NCBI RefSeq assembly: GCF_001434815.1
Contig: NZ_AZDU01000005.1
Span: 1 to 61,762 of the forward strand
Length of the DNA stretch: 61,762 nucleotides
Direction: 5' to 3'
Source: Lactobacillus equicursoris DSM 19284 = JCM 14600 = CIP 110162
GTDB taxonomy: Bacteria > Bacillota > Bacilli > Lactobacillales > Lactobacillaceae
Under the pieces are notes generated by a model. That model did no database searches. It had not been told where the DNA came from and saw only the letters and a program-made list of their open reading frames with translations. This document shows, piece after piece, positions 14,779 to 23,950 of the stretch (within the stretch, counting starts at the first letter, position 1; the number at the start of each line of letters is the position of its first letter). Both the position numbers and the translations under genes were made by a program.

Positions 14779-16029
14779 TTAAGCTAATTCTTGGTACAAA
14801 GCCTGCATCTCTTGGTCGTCTGGGACCAAGTCCAAGTAGTGCTTCAAGAGTTCGGCCGTCAAGTCCTTTTGCCCGCTGGCCTGGCCAAAGTCGATCATCT
14901 GTCTTAAGAAGGCTGGGTTGTCCTTGAGACTTGGATAAGCCAACAGATACTCGCTCTGAGCCTGTTTAAAGTCTTCCAGGCCCTGGTAGCTTCTAGCCAT
15001 ATTCAAGTGGCCTAGAGGCTCAATTTCGCCTTCTGCCAGGTCCTTAAAGAGGGCTAGGCTGTCTTCATACCGACCCTCTTTTAAGTAGAGGTCACTTAAA
15101 AGAAGCCGCAGGCTGGCGTTATCAGCGTTCACCTTGAGCCCCCGGGTCAGAAGGTCTTCAGCGTCGTCGTCTTTGCCCAGTTTCATGGCGGCTTGGGCCC
15201 CCATTTCGTAGAGCTCTTCGTCTAGCTCGTTATAGCCAAGACCTGTTTGCGCAGCATACAAGACTTCTTCTTGGTCGTCTTTAGCCTGGTAAGCTCTTGC
15301 TAAAAATGGATAGGCGTTAACGTAGTCAGGGCTTTGTTCAATCACCTGATCCAAAAACTTGATGGCGGAATCAGCCTGGCCAGCTTCCAGCATGATCACG
15401 CCGGCTTGGTACTTGGCATCAATGTCCAAGAGGTCTTCTTGGTGGGTCTTGATAAAGTCAGCCGCTTCTTCATACCGGCCGAGTTTAGCCAAGGTTTGGA
15501 AGATCCGCTGGTTCAAGTTGACTTCGCCAAACATGGACTGTCTGGTCGCCAGGTCCTGGTAAAGAGGCAAGGCTTGTTCGTTCAGCTCGCTCATGTAGTC
15601 TAGCTCTGCCAAGCCAAAGGTGATCGCATCTTCATCTGGTGCCAATTCTTTGGCCTCATTCATCTTGGCTCTGGCCGTTTCGATCAAGCCTTCGCTTTGG
15701 TAGTAGTCGGCCTGAACCAAAAGGCTTTCCAGGTAGGAATCAGAAGACTTTTTCACATTATAGAGCAGGCTTAAGCCATCGTCTTCTTCCCCATCATTTA
15801 AAAGGATTTCCGCTAGATAGACCTTAAACAGGTCTTCTTGGGGAAAGCTGCCGATCAGGCTGCGGTAGACTTCCTTGGCCAGGTCGGTAAAGCCTAAATC
15901 TGTCAGGTTTTCCGCTAAAGAAGCCAGGATTTCAGGATCGTCGTGGTTTAAGGCTTGCTTAAGCAGGCCCTGGCTTTCGCTAAAACGGTGTGCCTGGATG
16001 GCATCCAGCAATTGTTCAGAATATGTCAT
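14779..16029 (-). CDS. Tetratricopeptide-repeat protein
   Basis: A 416-residue soluble acidic protein built almost wholly of helical TPR-like repeats about 34 residues long, for instance DLAKEVYRSLIGSFPQEDLF, AIKFLDQVIEQSPDYVNAYP and DAEDLLTRGLKVNADNASLR. Such repeats form scaffolds for protein-protein contacts. It has no signal peptide or membrane helix, so it is cytosolic. The ATG at 16029 follows GAGGTTGAC. The gene order TPR-hup-der-rpsA-cmk is, from memory, conserved in lactobacilli. The partner protein is not known. Confidence 0.88.
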   Translation of the reverse strand: MTYSEQLLDAIQAHRFSESQGLLKQALNHDDPEILASLAENLTDLGFTDLAKEVYRSLIGSFPQEDLFKVYLAEILLNDGEEDDGLSLLYNVKKSSDSYLESLLVQADYYQSEGLIETARAKMNEAKELAPDEDAITFGLAELDYMSELNEQALPLYQDLATRQSMFGEVNLNQRIFQTLAKLGRYEEAADFIKTHQEDLLDIDAKYQAGVIMLEAGQADSAIKFLDQVIEQSPDYVNAYPFLARAYQAKDDQEEVLYAAQTGLGYNELDEELYEMGAQAAMKLGKDDDAEDLLTRGLKVNADNASLRLLLSDLYLKEGRYEDSLALFKDLAEGEIEPLGHLNMARSYQGLEDFKQAQSEYLLAYPSLKDNPAFLRQMIDFGQASGQKDLTAELLKHYLDLVPDDQEMQALYQELA

Positions 16030-16110
16030 GTCAACCTCACTAGCTCAAAAAATTATGTCTTAAATACAGTCTGCATTCTATCTTTTCACATTAGTGGAAT
16101 TTTTGCAAAC

Positions 16111-16138
16111 AAAAAACGCTAGGAAATGCCTAGCGTTC
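16111..16138 (-). terminator. Terminator of the HU gene
   Basis: The minus strand carries AACGCTAGGCATTTCCTAGCGTT followed by TTTTG, 20 bases after the hup stop codon. Confidence 0.88.
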
Positions 16139-16158
16139 TTTGTTTTAAAGCGCGTCAA

Positions 16159-16434
16159 TTACTTAACAGCGTCCTTAAGAGCCTTACCTGGCTTAAATGC
16201 AGGAACCTTGCTTGCTGGAATTTCGATTTCAGCACCGGTTTGAGGGTTGCGACCCTTACGAGCGGCACGGTCACGAACTTCGAAAGTACCGAAGCCGATC
16301 AATTGTACCTTTTCGCCCTTAGCTAAGTCTTCTTGGATTGCTTCAAAAACTGCGTCAACAGCTTCAGCAACGTCCTTCTTAGTCAACTTAGTCTTAGCAG
16401 CTACTTCTGAAACTAATTCTGCCTTATTTGCCAT
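16159..16434 (-). CDS. hup: DNA-binding protein HU
   Basis: A 91-residue histone-like protein that bends DNA and compacts the nucleoid as a dimer. The sequence has the complete family pattern: [20 protein letters not shown] at the start, the [21 protein letters not shown] beta-arm region with its proline tip, and the C-terminal [20 protein letters not shown]. The ATG is preceded by AGGAGGTG. Codon use is very biased, as for an abundant protein. It is monocistronic, with a leader hairpin at 16454-16473 and a strong terminator. Confidence 0.99.
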   Translation of the reverse strand: MANKAELVSEVAAKTKLTKKDVAEAVDAVFEAIQEDLAKGEKVQLIGFGTFEVRDRAARKGRNPQTGAEIEIPASKVPAFKPGKALKDAVK

Positions 16435-16453
16435 GTGGAATTCACCTCCTATA

Positions 16454-16473
16454 AATTAGACCCAGGTCTAATT
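16454..16473 (-). repeat. Inverted repeat in the hup leader
   Basis: AATTAGACC and GGTCTAATT flank two bases, a few bases before the AGGAGGTG ribosome binding site of hup. It would form an 8-9-bp mRNA hairpin, or be a protein-binding palindrome. Its role could be mRNA stability or autoregulation. Confidence 0.6.
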
Positions 16474-16632
16474 ACTTCATCTCTTGAAAAGAAATGAGGG
16501 ACACTGAGCGCTAGTGCATTCAATTAATTCCCTGTTCTCTAAAATATCACAAGAATGCGATCCCGACAAGCTTTTTCAAGCTTCCAAGGTTATTTTTCTT
16601 ATCTTTTTCAAAAATGAAAAAAGTTCCGCTCA

Positions 16633-17940
16633 CTACTTGCGCTTGCGTGGCAAAATCTTGATCGGCGTACCCGTGAAATCAAAGTTTTCCCGCAGCTGGT
16701 TGATCAAAAAGCGCTGGTAGGAGAAGTGCATCAGTTCTGGGTCATTGCAGAACACAACAAAGGTTGGTGGATTGGTCTTGACCTGGGTCATGTAGTAAAC
16801 CCGCAGACGCTTGCCCTTGATCATTGGGGCTGGCACCAGGCGGCTGGCTTCCAGCAGCAGATCGTTTAAGACGCTGGACTGGATCCGCTGGTTCTTGTTC
16901 TTGTAGACCTGCTTGACCATTTCTGGCAACTGGTCGATGTTCTTGCCAGTCTTGGCGGAAACAAAGACGATTGGTGCGTAGTCCAGGTATGAAAATTCGT
17001 CCCGGATCACGGCTTCAAAGTCCTTGCCACTTGAAGAATCCTTCTTTGGCAGGTCCCACTTGTTAACAGCAATAATCACGCCTAGGCCCGCTTCATGAGC
17101 GTAGCCGGCAACGTGCTTGTCTTGCTCTCTGATGCCGGTTGAAGCATCTAAGACCAGGATCGCCACGTCAGACCGCTCCATGGCAGACATGGCCCGCATC
17201 ACGGAGTACTTTTCGGTCTTTTCGTAGACCTTGCCCCGGCGGCGGATCCCAGCCGTGTCAACGACTCTAAACTTGGTATCGCCTTGGGTAAAAGGCGTGT
17301 CGATGGCATCTCTGGTCGTGCCTTCTTCGTTAGCCACGATCACCCGGTCTTCGCCAAGCAGGCGGTTGACGATGGAAGATTTGCCCACGTTTGGTCGGCC
17401 GATTACACAGAAGGAAATCACGCCGTCTTCGGTCTTTTCGCTGTCAGCTGGGAAGTTTTTCACGACTTCGTCCAGCAAGTCCCCGATCCCGGTCCCATGA
17501 GAACCAGAAACCGGAATTGGATCGCCTAAGCCCAGGCTGTAGAAGTCATAGATATCGTTTCTTTGTTCAGGGTTGTCGGCCTTGTTGACCGCCAACAAGA
17601 CAGGCTTCTTGGCTTGGTACAAAAGGCGAGCAATCCGCTCGTCCAGGTCGGTTACGTGCTTGGTCACGTCACAAAGCATCACGATGACGTCAGCTTCCTC
17701 AATGGCGATTTCGGCTTGGGCCCGGATTTCTTCGTCAATCGTGCTGTCTTCCCAGGTAATTCCACCGGTATCGATGATGTTAAATTGGTGGCCCATCCAA
17801 CTGGCTTGGGCATAGTTCCGGTCACGCGTTACGCCTGGTTGGTCTTCGACGATGGCCACCCGCTCATTGATAATGCGGTTAAACAGGGTTGACTTGCCGA
17901 CGTTGGGCTGGCCAACAATGGCAACTACTGGTAATGGCAT
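16633..17940 (-). CDS. der: Ribosome-associated GTPase Der (EngA)
   Basis: A 435-residue essential GTPase of 50S subunit assembly with two tandem G domains. The first has GQPNVGKST near residue 10 and DTGG; the second has GRPNVGKSS near 182, DTAG and NKWD. A C-terminal KH-like domain ends in the basic [10 protein letters not shown]. The ATG follows GAGGTGATACT. It is located between hup and rpsA on the same strand and 87 bases from rpsA, separated from it by the rpsA terminator. Confidence 0.98.
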   Translation of the reverse strand: MPLPVVAIVGQPNVGKSTLFNRIINERVAIVEDQPGVTRDRNYAQASWMGHQFNIIDTGGITWEDSTIDEEIRAQAEIAIEEADVIVMLCDVTKHVTDLDERIARLLYQAKKPVLLAVNKADNPEQRNDIYDFYSLGLGDPIPVSGSHGTGIGDLLDEVVKNFPADSEKTEDGVISFCVIGRPNVGKSSIVNRLLGEDRVIVANEEGTTRDAIDTPFTQGDTKFRVVDTAGIRRRGKVYEKTEKYSVMRAMSAMERSDVAILVLDASTGIREQDKHVAGYAHEAGLGVIIAVNKWDLPKKDSSSGKDFEAVIRDEFSYLDYAPIVFVSAKTGKNIDQLPEMVKQVYKNKNQRIQSSVLNDLLLEASRLVPAPMIKGKRLRVYYMTQVKTNPPTFVVFCNDPELMHFSYQRFLINQLRENFDFTGTPIKILPRKRK

Positions 17941-17991
17941 AGTATCACCTCTTTTATTTTCTCTTATTTCATAAATAGTCTTCTCATCAAA

Positions 17992-18022
17992 ACAAAAAAA
18001 CCGACCTGCGGTCGGTTTCTTG
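17992..18022 (-). terminator. Terminator of rpsA
   Basis: The minus strand reads AAACCGACCGCAGGTCGGTTT followed by a T-run, a few bases after the rpsA stop codon. Confidence 0.9.
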
Positions 18023-18027
18023 TTTGA

Positions 18028-19233
18028 TTAACGGTTCTTCAATTGGTCACCGATCATGTCACCAAGTGAGAAGCCGTTGTCGTCGTTGTTCATGTACTTA
18101 CGAGCAACTGAGTCGTTGTTTGATGAACGACGAGCGCGAGGTCTGTCATTTGATGAAGAAGCGTTCTCTGGGTCAGCTTGCTTGATTGACAGGGAGATTC
18201 TTCTTTCACTTGGGTCAACGTTAAGAACCTTAACCTTAACCTTTTGACCAACAGTTAAGACGTCGCTTGGCTTGTCAACGTGCTTGTTAGAAATTTCTGA
18301 AACGTGTACCAAACCTTGGATACCGTCAGCAACTTCAACAAAGGCACCAAAGTTAGTCAATGACTTAACTTCACCTTCGATAATGTCGCCTTCGTTTAAG
18401 TTAGCAGTAGCTTGTTCGAATGGTGATGGTTCAGTTTGCTTGATTGACAGGGAGATCCGGTTACGGTCGTTGTCGATGCCGATAACCTTAACCTTAACGT
18501 CTTGACCTACCTTCAAGACATCGCTTGGCTTGTCAACGTGCTTGTATGAGATTTCAGAGATGTGAACCAAACCGTCAACACCGCCGATATCAACAAAGGC
18601 ACCAAATTGGGTCAAACGTGATACGCGACCTTCAACAACGTCACCAACAACTAATTGTGAAGCAACGTTTTCAAAGGCTTGTTCGCGTTCTTCTTCGATC
18701 AATTCCTTGTGTGAAAGGATTAAGCGGTTCTTAGCTGGGTCGATTTCAGTGATCTTAACCTTAATAGTCTTGCCGATGTATGGCTTAAGGTCTGAAACAA
18801 AGCGGTTTGAGATCAGGCTAGCTGGCAAGAAGCCACGAGTGCCAACGTCTACGAGCAAACCACCACGAACTGAAGAAGTAACCTTACCTTCGATGGTCTT
18901 GCCTTCTTCAAAGTCCTTTTGCAACTTGTCGTAAGCTTCACGTTCCTTAACGCGAGTTACTGAGAAGAAAAATTCACCGTTTTCCTTGTCGCCACCTGCA
19001 CGGCGTACTACGTAAGCCTTGAAAGTGTCGCCTGGCTTAACGGCTTCACGCAGGTTAACGCTGCGGTCGTTAGTGAAATCACGGCGAGTGATTACACCTT
19101 CAACGCCGGCGCCTTGTACGCCAACGTTAATTTGCCCATCTTCAACGCTTAAAACATTAACGTCAACGATGTCGCCTGGCTTAACTTCTTGCATTTGAGC
19201 AAGAGCATCTAAAAATTGATTGTTTTCTGACAT
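18028..19233 (-). CDS. rpsA: 30S ribosomal protein S1 homologue
   Basis: A 401-residue RNA-binding protein with four S1 repeats at roughly residues 15-90, 103-172, 188-260 and 273-346, each ending in an I/LSLSIKQ or ILSHKEL type strand. The third and fourth repeats are very alike (VDGLVHISEISYKHVDKPSDVL and IQGLVHVSEISNKHVDKPSDVL). Low-GC Gram-positive S1 proteins have four repeats rather than the six of E. coli. A charged low-complexity tail follows. The ATG is about 12 bases from GGGAGG, a longer gap than usual. It lies next to cmk, as in many bacteria. Confidence 0.95.
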   Translation of the reverse strand: MSENNQFLDALAQMQEVKPGDIVDVNVLSVEDGQINVGVQGAGVEGVITRRDFTNDRSVNLREAVKPGDTFKAYVVRRAGGDKENGEFFFSVTRVKEREAYDKLQKDFEEGKTIEGKVTSSVRGGLLVDVGTRGFLPASLISNRFVSDLKPYIGKTIKVKITEIDPAKNRLILSHKELIEEEREQAFENVASQLVVGDVVEGRVSRLTQFGAFVDIGGVDGLVHISEISYKHVDKPSDVLKVGQDVKVKVIGIDNDRNRISLSIKQTEPSPFEQATANLNEGDIIEGEVKSLTNFGAFVEVADGIQGLVHVSEISNKHVDKPSDVLTVGQKVKVKVLNVDPSERRISLSIKQADPENASSSNDRPRARRSSNNDSVARKYMNNDDNGFSLGDMIGDQLKNR

Positions 19234-19319
19234 AAATACAAAATGCCTCCCTGTTTATTCGTTCTCTATTTTACCGAAAAATAGAGGAATTTGCTACTAT
19301 TTTAGCAGACTTTTTTCAA

Positions 19320-19997
19320 TTAATTAAGATTATTTCTTTTTTTAGCAATTTCCGCCAAGATAGCGTCAACAACTTGGTCGATAGTTAAATTAGTTGAATC
19401 GATCTCGATGGCGTCGTCAGCTTTTTGCAGTGGAGACACTTCCCGGTGAGAGTCCAAGTAGTCGCGCTTAGCAATATCAGCTTCGATTTCTTCAACGGTT
19501 TGCTTGGCTTCAATCCCCTTTTGCTGCCAGTCCAGCATTCTTCTTTCGGCACGGGACCGTGCACTAGCTACCAAGAAGATCTTGACATCAGCATTTGGCA
19601 AAACGGTCGTCCCGATGTCCCGGCCATCCATGATCACGTCGGTTGAGCCCGCTAACTCTCTTTGCAGCTCAACCATCTTGGCCCGGACGCCTGGCAAAGC
19701 GGAAACTTCTGAAACATTGGCGGTAATTTCTGGCGTGCGGATTTCCAAAGAAACGTCCTCGCCGGCCACCAGCACCTTTTGGCCATTTTCGCCTGGCTCT
19801 AAGACGATGCCGTCTTGGTCAATCGCCTTCAAGATCCCGGCTTCATCGCTATAAGCCAGGCCGTGATTTCTGGCGATCAAAGTACATGCCCGGTACATCG
19901 CACCCGTGTCAATATAGACAAAGGACAATTTACCTGCAACAATCTTCGCTACGGTACTCTTACCTGCTGAAGCAGGTCCATCAATTGCAACTTGCAT
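19320..19997 (-). CDS. cmk: Cytidylate kinase
   Basis: A 225-residue enzyme that phosphorylates CMP and dCMP. The chain opens with MQVAIDGPASAGKST, the P-loop at residues 6-15, and includes the family motif DGRDIGTTVLP. I start at this ATG because the P-loop then falls where the family has it. An in-frame TTG 11 codons upstream would add residues partly encoded by a leader hairpin and is unlikely. The AAAGGG ribosome binding site is separated from the ATG by that hairpin (20009-20028). It is upstream of rpsA on the same strand. Confidence 0.95.
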   Translation of the reverse strand: MQVAIDGPASAGKSTVAKIVAGKLSFVYIDTGAMYRACTLIARNHGLAYSDEAGILKAIDQDGIVLEPGENGQKVLVAGEDVSLEIRTPEITANVSEVSALPGVRAKMVELQRELAGSTDVIMDGRDIGTTVLPNADVKIFLVASARSRAERRMLDWQQKGIEAKQTVEEIEADIAKRDYLDSHREVSPLQKADDAIEIDSTNLTIDQVVDAILAEIAKKRNNLN

Positions 19998-20008
19998 AAC
20001 ATTAAAAT

Positions 20009-20028
20009 GAAGCGACCAAAATCGCTTC
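20009..20028 (-). promoter_or_regulatory. Hairpin between ribosome binding site and start codon of cmk
   Basis: GAAGCGA and TCGCTTC form a 7-bp stem with a six-base loop. AAAGGG (20031-20036) lies just upstream of it and the ATG 11 bases downstream. When folded, the hairpin shortens the effective spacing from about 33 to about 13 bases. Confidence 0.5.
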
Positions 20029-20069
20029 AACCCTTTCTTTAGTTTACTATTTTATGTTTTACCTGAAGG

Positions 20070-20495
20070 CTATTTACTGGTCTTGATCACCAGTTTTTGC
20101 CCAACGGACAAGGTTTGGCTGGTATCCATGCCATTTTGCTTGGCTAATTCATCGGCCGTTAAGCCATACTTTTCAGCGATGCTGGCCCAGTAATCCCCGC
20201 TTTGAACGTAGTAGGTAACGGTCTTTTCCGTTTTGGCCTTTGACGTCTTCTTAGCGGCTTGAGACGCGGTCTTAGCCTTGTCTTTTTGGCCGTCTGCCTT
20301 CTTAGTCTTTCGCTCTTCTTTATTGGGCTTTTGATACAAATCGGCACTGGTATTCAGCAAGGGCACGACCGCCAAAAGGGCAATAATGATGACCAGCAAG
20401 GCGGTCAGCCAAGGCGCGCGGCGGTTTTCCCGCTTTTCCCTGGCAGCTCTTTGCCGGGCCAGGCGTGAGGGCACTTTGCGTTCTTTTTGATCCAT
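20070..20495 (-). CDS. Membrane-anchored LysM-domain protein
   Basis: A 141-residue protein. Residues 1-28 are cytosolic and very basic, residues 29-47 form one membrane helix (WLTALLVIIIALLAVVPLL), 55-92 is a Lys/Ala-rich linker and 94-137 is a LysM domain (TYYVQSGDYWASIAEKYGLT to VGQKLVI). It should bind peptidoglycan from the outside of the membrane. The ATG at 20495 is chosen because AAAGGGGG lies six bases before it; two earlier in-frame ATGs lie on or before that site. It lies 72 bases upstream of cmk on the same strand. There is no catalytic domain, so it may be structural or localise another factor. Confidence 0.9.
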   Translation of the reverse strand: MDQKERKVPSRLARQRAAREKRENRRAPWLTALLVIIIALLAVVPLLNTSADLYQKPNKEERKTKKADGQKDKAKTASQAAKKTSKAKTEKTVTYYVQSGDYWASIAEKYGLTADELAKQNGMDTSQTLSVGQKLVIKTSK

Positions 20496-20548
20496 GGGCA
20501 TCCCCCTTTGACTTTCCATTTTAGCATAAAATGCCGCCCTTTTTAACC

Positions 20549-20584
20549 AAAAACAGACTTCTCTTTTACCGAGAAGTCTGTTTT
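20549..20584 (-). terminator. Terminator of the ribU gene
   Basis: The minus strand reads AAACAGACTTCTC and GAGAAGTCTGTTT around a short loop, followed by TT. It lies 40 bases after the ribU stop codon and upstream of the LysM gene. Confidence 0.85.
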
Positions 20585-20623
20585 AAATTATTTACGATTA
20601 ATTATTTTGAAAAATTAGCAATT

Positions 20624-21331
20624 TTAGTACTTGCTAGAAATGTTGAAGTGCTTGCTTACAAAAGGCTTGATGTTCTTCAAAACAGCTTCAAACAAGATAT
20701 AAACCACAACTGAGTTGATGGCACCTTTGATCAGGTTAAATGGGGCGATAATGCCCATGATGTAGCTGCTCATGCTTGGAATGTGGAGCATCTTGCCCAG
20801 GTAAACCTTTTCCGTAAAGGTCAAGAGTTGGCCGTAGCTCATCTTCATGCTGGCTGCTTGCGGAACTGACGTGTAGGCGTAAACTGGCGTAAGCAGGAAT
20901 TGGTTGGCTAGGCTCATGACCAAAGTCAGGCAAAGAGTCCCTAATACTAAACCAGCGATTGGCAGCAGGTAGCCCTTAGCCTTCTTGCGGTCTTCTTCTT
21001 TAACTGAACCAGCTAAGAAGTAAAATGGCAAGGCGAAGGCCATTGAGGCTAAGAACGCGGCAATTTCTCCAACCAAGGATGGCAGGGCAAAACCAGAGAA
21101 GATCAAGGACAGCAAGCACTTGATCAGGGCGACCATGGTCCCACCAACTGGACCAAAGACAAAGGTGGTGATGACCACGATAACGTCAGAGAAGTCCATC
21201 TTCAAGAAAGAAACACCAGGCATGATTGGAAATTCAAACTTCATGACCACAAAGGCGATGGCCCCGATCATGGCGTAGGCCAGCCAGTTGCTAATTGATT
21301 TTGACTTTGAGCGATGCTTGACAGCTTCCAT
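20624..21331 (-). CDS. ribU: Riboflavin ECF transporter S component
   Basis: A 235-residue membrane protein with about six hydrophobic helices, the substrate-binding subunit of an energy-coupling factor transporter for riboflavin. The segment KFEFPIMPGVSFLKMDFSDV at residues 31-50 is typical of RibU/FmnP. The ATG at 21331 is supported by GGAGG nine bases upstream; the longer open frame above it runs through the riboswitch terminator and is not coding. The FMN riboswitch upstream confirms the vitamin. The shared EcfA/EcfT module is not in the window. Confidence 0.95.
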   Translation of the reverse strand: MEAVKHRSKSKSISNWLAYAMIGAIAFVVMKFEFPIMPGVSFLKMDFSDVIVVITTFVFGPVGGTMVALIKCLLSLIFSGFALPSLVGEIAAFLASMAFALPFYFLAGSVKEEDRKKAKGYLLPIAGLVLGTLCLTLVMSLANQFLLTPVYAYTSVPQAASMKMSYGQLLTFTEKVYLGKMLHIPSMSSYIMGIIAPFNLIKGAINSVVVYILFEAVLKNIKPFVSKHFNISSKY

Positions 21332-21353
21332 ACTAAAATACCTCCAGTATTTA

Positions 21354-21385
21354 AAAAGATCCGTTGCCTTGAAGAGCAACAGACC
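21354..21385 (-). terminator. Regulated terminator of the FMN riboswitch
   Basis: GGTCTGTTGC and GCAACGGATC pair over ten positions, with two wobble pairs, around an eight-base loop, followed by TTTTT. It lies between the aptamer and the ribU ribosome binding site and is the likely expression platform. Confidence 0.8.
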
Positions 21386-21414
21386 TTTCTTTACTATTCG
21401 CCTTAGCATGTCAA

Positions 21415-21526
21415 AGTCTGCCTTCTTCCATCTAGACTGTAACTATCGGTAGCTTATGCATTCAACCACAAAAGTGGGTCGCGGACTCACACCGCCGGTT
21501 GGGACTTTCACCCTACCCCGAAGACA
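21415..21526 (-). promoter_or_regulatory. FMN riboswitch controlling ribU
   Basis: The minus strand shows the RFN element: CTTCGGGGTAGGGTGAAAGT followed by CCCAACCGGCGGT, GAGTCCGCGACCC, a variable hairpin, and the closing GATGGAAGAAGGC. FMN binding is expected to favour the terminator at 21354-21385 and turn off riboflavin uptake. Confidence 0.96.
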
Positions 21527-21555
21527 ACTTGGATATTAATTTTTACTCTTATAGT

Positions 21556-22275
21556 TTAATCTAAGCGCTTTAATCTGTCAACCTCTTTATGGTTTAATTC
21601 CCGGTATTGTCCGGATGTAAGGCCTTGCAGGGTTAAGAAGGAATAGCGCTCACGAGAAAGCTTGTCGACCAAGTGGTTGACAGCCTTAAACATTTCCTTG
21701 ACCTGGTGGTAGTGGCCTTCATGAATGGTTAGTTGCACGATCTGAGTGTCATTTTTCAGGCTGGTCTTCAAAATCTTCACTTGGGCCGGTTTAGTCTTAA
21801 ACTTGCCGATCTTGACGCCCTTCTTCAAGGCCTTGATTTCTTCAGGAGTCAGCTGACCCTTAATCTTGGCCACATAAACCTTGTCCACCTCGTTTTTGGG
21901 GTGCATCAAGAGGTTGGCCAAATCCCCATCGTTAGTCATTAAGAGCAAGCCGGACGTGTCATAGTCAAGCCGGCCCACTGGGTAGAGCCGGTATGGCAAG
22001 TCAGTAAAGTAGTCAGCGACCGTCTTTCTGCCCTTGTCATCCTTCACAGCTGAAATTACGCCTCTTGGCTTGTAAAAAAGAAAGGTATGGTGGCTTTCTC
22101 TTTCAATCGGTTGGCCGTCAACAACCACTTGCTCAATCGAATGAACCTTGGTCCCTAGTTTGGTGACCACTTGGCCGTCGACTCTAACCCGGCCGGCCAG
22201 GATCATCTTTTCCGCTTCTCTTCTAGAGGCGATGCCCGCTTGGGCGATCACCTTCTGCAATCTTTCCTCTGTCAT
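21556..22275 (-). CDS. rluB: 23S rRNA pseudouridine synthase, RluB/RsuA family
   Basis: A 239-residue enzyme. The N-terminal S4 RNA-binding domain (RLQKVIAQAGIASRREAEKMI) is followed by the catalytic domain with YPVGRLDYDTSGLLLMTNDG, whose aspartate is the nucleophile. In Bacillus RluB makes pseudouridine 2633 of 23S rRNA. The ATG at 22275 is chosen because the S4 domain begins there, an AGGA precedes it, and the scpB stop codon lies eight bases upstream; an in-frame extension of 30 codons would lie inside scpB. It is the last gene of the xerD-ribT-scpA-scpB-rluB run. Confidence 0.95.
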   Translation of the reverse strand: MTEERLQKVIAQAGIASRREAEKMILAGRVRVDGQVVTKLGTKVHSIEQVVVDGQPIERESHHTFLFYKPRGVISAVKDDKGRKTVADYFTDLPYRLYPVGRLDYDTSGLLLMTNDGDLANLLMHPKNEVDKVYVAKIKGQLTPEEIKALKKGVKIGKFKTKPAQVKILKTSLKNDTQIVQLTIHEGHYHQVKEMFKAVNHLVDKLSRERYSFLTLQGLTSGQYRELNHKEVDRLKRLD

Positions 22276-22282
22276 GATTGTC

Positions 22283-22864
22283 CTAATTATCCTCCGAATT
22301 ATTTTTGTCCGCAAACAAATCGACTTGGCCCTCGCTGTCAAAGGCCGCATCTTCAAAGTTTTCAATAACTGGCAAGTCAGCTAGCGACTTGTAGCCAAAA
22401 TATTGTAAAAAGTAGTCCGTCGTTACGTAGAGCTTGGGGTGGCCCGGCACGTCTTTAACGCCTTCAGCCTTGACCAGCCCTCGCCAAACCAGGGTCTGCA
22501 AGGCGCCAGAAGAGTTAACGCCGCGAATTTCGTCAATCTCCACCCGGGTGATGGGTTGCTTATAAGCAATAATCGCCAAAATTTCCAAGGCAGACTGGCT
22601 GATATTCTTGCTCAGATCCCGGTTAAAGTAGGTCTCAACCAGATCCCCGCACTCTCCGCAGGTTGTCAGCTTCAGATCATGGTTGATCTCAATCAAGGTC
22701 AAGCCGCTGTCTGGGTCTTGATCCAGCTTTTCTTTGAGTTTTTGGGCTTCATGTGCCAGTTCTTCTTCGCTAACGGCCAAAAGGCTGGCCAGGTCAGCCT
22801 GGTTGATCCCATTGTCCCCTGCTACGTAAAGCAAGGCTTCTAGCTGCGCCATTTTACTTGTCAT
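22283..22864 (-). CDS. scpB: Segregation and condensation protein B
   Basis: A 193-residue kleisin-associated protein made of two winged-helix domains. It dimerises and binds the centre of ScpA within the SMC complex that compacts and separates chromosomes. The sequence holds the typical [27 protein letters not shown] block. The start overlaps the end of scpA by 11 bases, showing translational coupling. A short acidic tail follows the second domain. Confidence 0.97.
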   Translation of the reverse strand: MTSKMAQLEALLYVAGDNGINQADLASLLAVSEEELAHEAQKLKEKLDQDPDSGLTLIEINHDLKLTTCGECGDLVETYFNRDLSKNISQSALEILAIIAYKQPITRVEIDEIRGVNSSGALQTLVWRGLVKAEGVKDVPGHPKLYVTTDYFLQYFGYKSLADLPVIENFEDAAFDSEGQVDLFADKNNSEDN

Positions 22865-23594
22865 CGCTGATTATCTTTTCTATTTCTAAATCGCCAAAGG
22901 CCCGCACCTGAGTCACCTTAAGGTACTTGTCCTTGATCAGTTCCAGCATGGCCATGAAGAGCCCGACAAAGTCGGCCAGGCTGGGCATGTTTTCACTAAT
23001 CTCAAAAAAGCTGGCGTGGCCTTGTTGGTCAAGCTTTTCCTTTAAAAAATTGAGGAGTTCCTGAATCGGCCGGCCGGTTAAGGATACCTTGGCTTCTTGG
23101 GGGTGCCGGTTTTTAAAGCGTTGCATGGCCAGGGCAAAGGAATTAGCTAGGTCGCTGGCTGAAATCTGCCCATAAGGCAAAGGCTGCACCTGCCCTTTTT
23201 CTGCCGCACTAGGCTCTTTGGCCACCAAAACAGGCACATCCTCGCTTCTGACCTTAAGGTAAGCCGAAATTTTTTTAAAGACCGAATACTGGACCAGCTG
23301 CTCGACCAATTCTTCTCTCGGGTCTTCATAGTCCTCTTCCTCTTGGGCAAAGTCGTTTTTAGGCAAGAGGTACTGGGACTTGATCCGGAGCAGCGTTGAC
23401 GCCATCACAAAGTATTCCCCGGCCAGCTGCAAGTTCAGCTGCTGCATCTGGTCCAAATAGTCCAGATACTGCTTGGTAATCTTGGCGATCGGGATATCAT
23501 AAATGTCTAATTCCTGGGACTTGATCAAGTGGAGGAGCAAGTCCAAGGGCCCTGCAAAATTAGGCAGGTTAATCGTCATGCTTTGTTCTGTCAT
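22854..23594 (-). CDS. scpA: Segregation and condensation protein A
   Basis: A 246-residue kleisin that bridges the two heads of the SMC dimer. The N-terminal domain has the family hallmark [30 protein letters not shown], and the C-terminal winged helix ends in [11 protein letters not shown]. The start at 23594 overlaps ribT by 26 bases; a second in-frame ATG five codons on is equally good by homology. It is translationally coupled to scpB. SMC itself is elsewhere. Confidence 0.97.
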   Translation of the reverse strand: MTEQSMTINLPNFAGPLDLLLHLIKSQELDIYDIPIAKITKQYLDYLDQMQQLNLQLAGEYFVMASTLLRIKSQYLLPKNDFAQEEEDYEDPREELVEQLVQYSVFKKISAYLKVRSEDVPVLVAKEPSAAEKGQVQPLPYGQISASDLANSFALAMQRFKNRHPQEAKVSLTGRPIQELLNFLKEKLDQQGHASFFEISENMPSLADFVGLFMAMLELIKDKYLKVTQVRAFGDLEIEKIISDDK

Positions 23595-23937
23595 CTTTTA
23601 GGTATCTCAGTAAATAAGTATATTCCGGCACGGTCATCAGCTTGTCCTTGCCTGCTTCTTGCCTTAGTTCCTGCATCAAGTTAGACAGGTTTTCATCGTC
23701 GCGAAAGCCCGGAGCTAAGGATACATAGCGCAGAACCAAGCAGCCATCGCCTTTCTCCGTTCCTACCAGACCCACGATGTTTTGATCGGCATTTTTATAA
23801 AGGAACAGCTGCAGAGCCTCATCTTTACTATAGAGCTTCATTTCTTCTTGCAGGTTCTGCAGATTTTTAAAATCAGGCAAGTAAGACAAAAGACCCATGG
23901 CCATTTTCTCGTAATCCTTTTTATATGGTACTAGCAC
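23569..23937 (-). CDS. ribT: RibT-like acetyltransferase-fold protein
   Basis: A 122-residue small protein resembling RibT of Bacillus, a GNAT-fold protein encoded with riboflavin genes there. VLRYVSLAPGFRDDENLSNLMQELRQEA is the GNAT-like core. No rib biosynthetic gene adjoins it here; it sits between xerD and scpA, a position I recall as common in lactobacilli. Its acceptor substrate is unknown. It overlaps scpA by 26 bases and lies 13 bases downstream of xerD, so it is part of the same operon. Confidence 0.82.
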   Translation of the reverse strand: MLVPYKKDYEKMAMGLLSYLPDFKNLQNLQEEMKLYSKDEALQLFLYKNADQNIVGLVGTEKGDGCLVLRYVSLAPGFRDDENLSNLMQELRQEAGKDKLMTVPEYTYLLRYLKDDRTKHDD

Positions 23938-23950
23938 TTAATCACCTCGA

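Noticed and set aside
21332..21409. N-terminal extension of ribU by 26 residues
   Set aside because: It lies in the FMN riboswitch terminator; the ATG with GGAGG upstream is internal to it.
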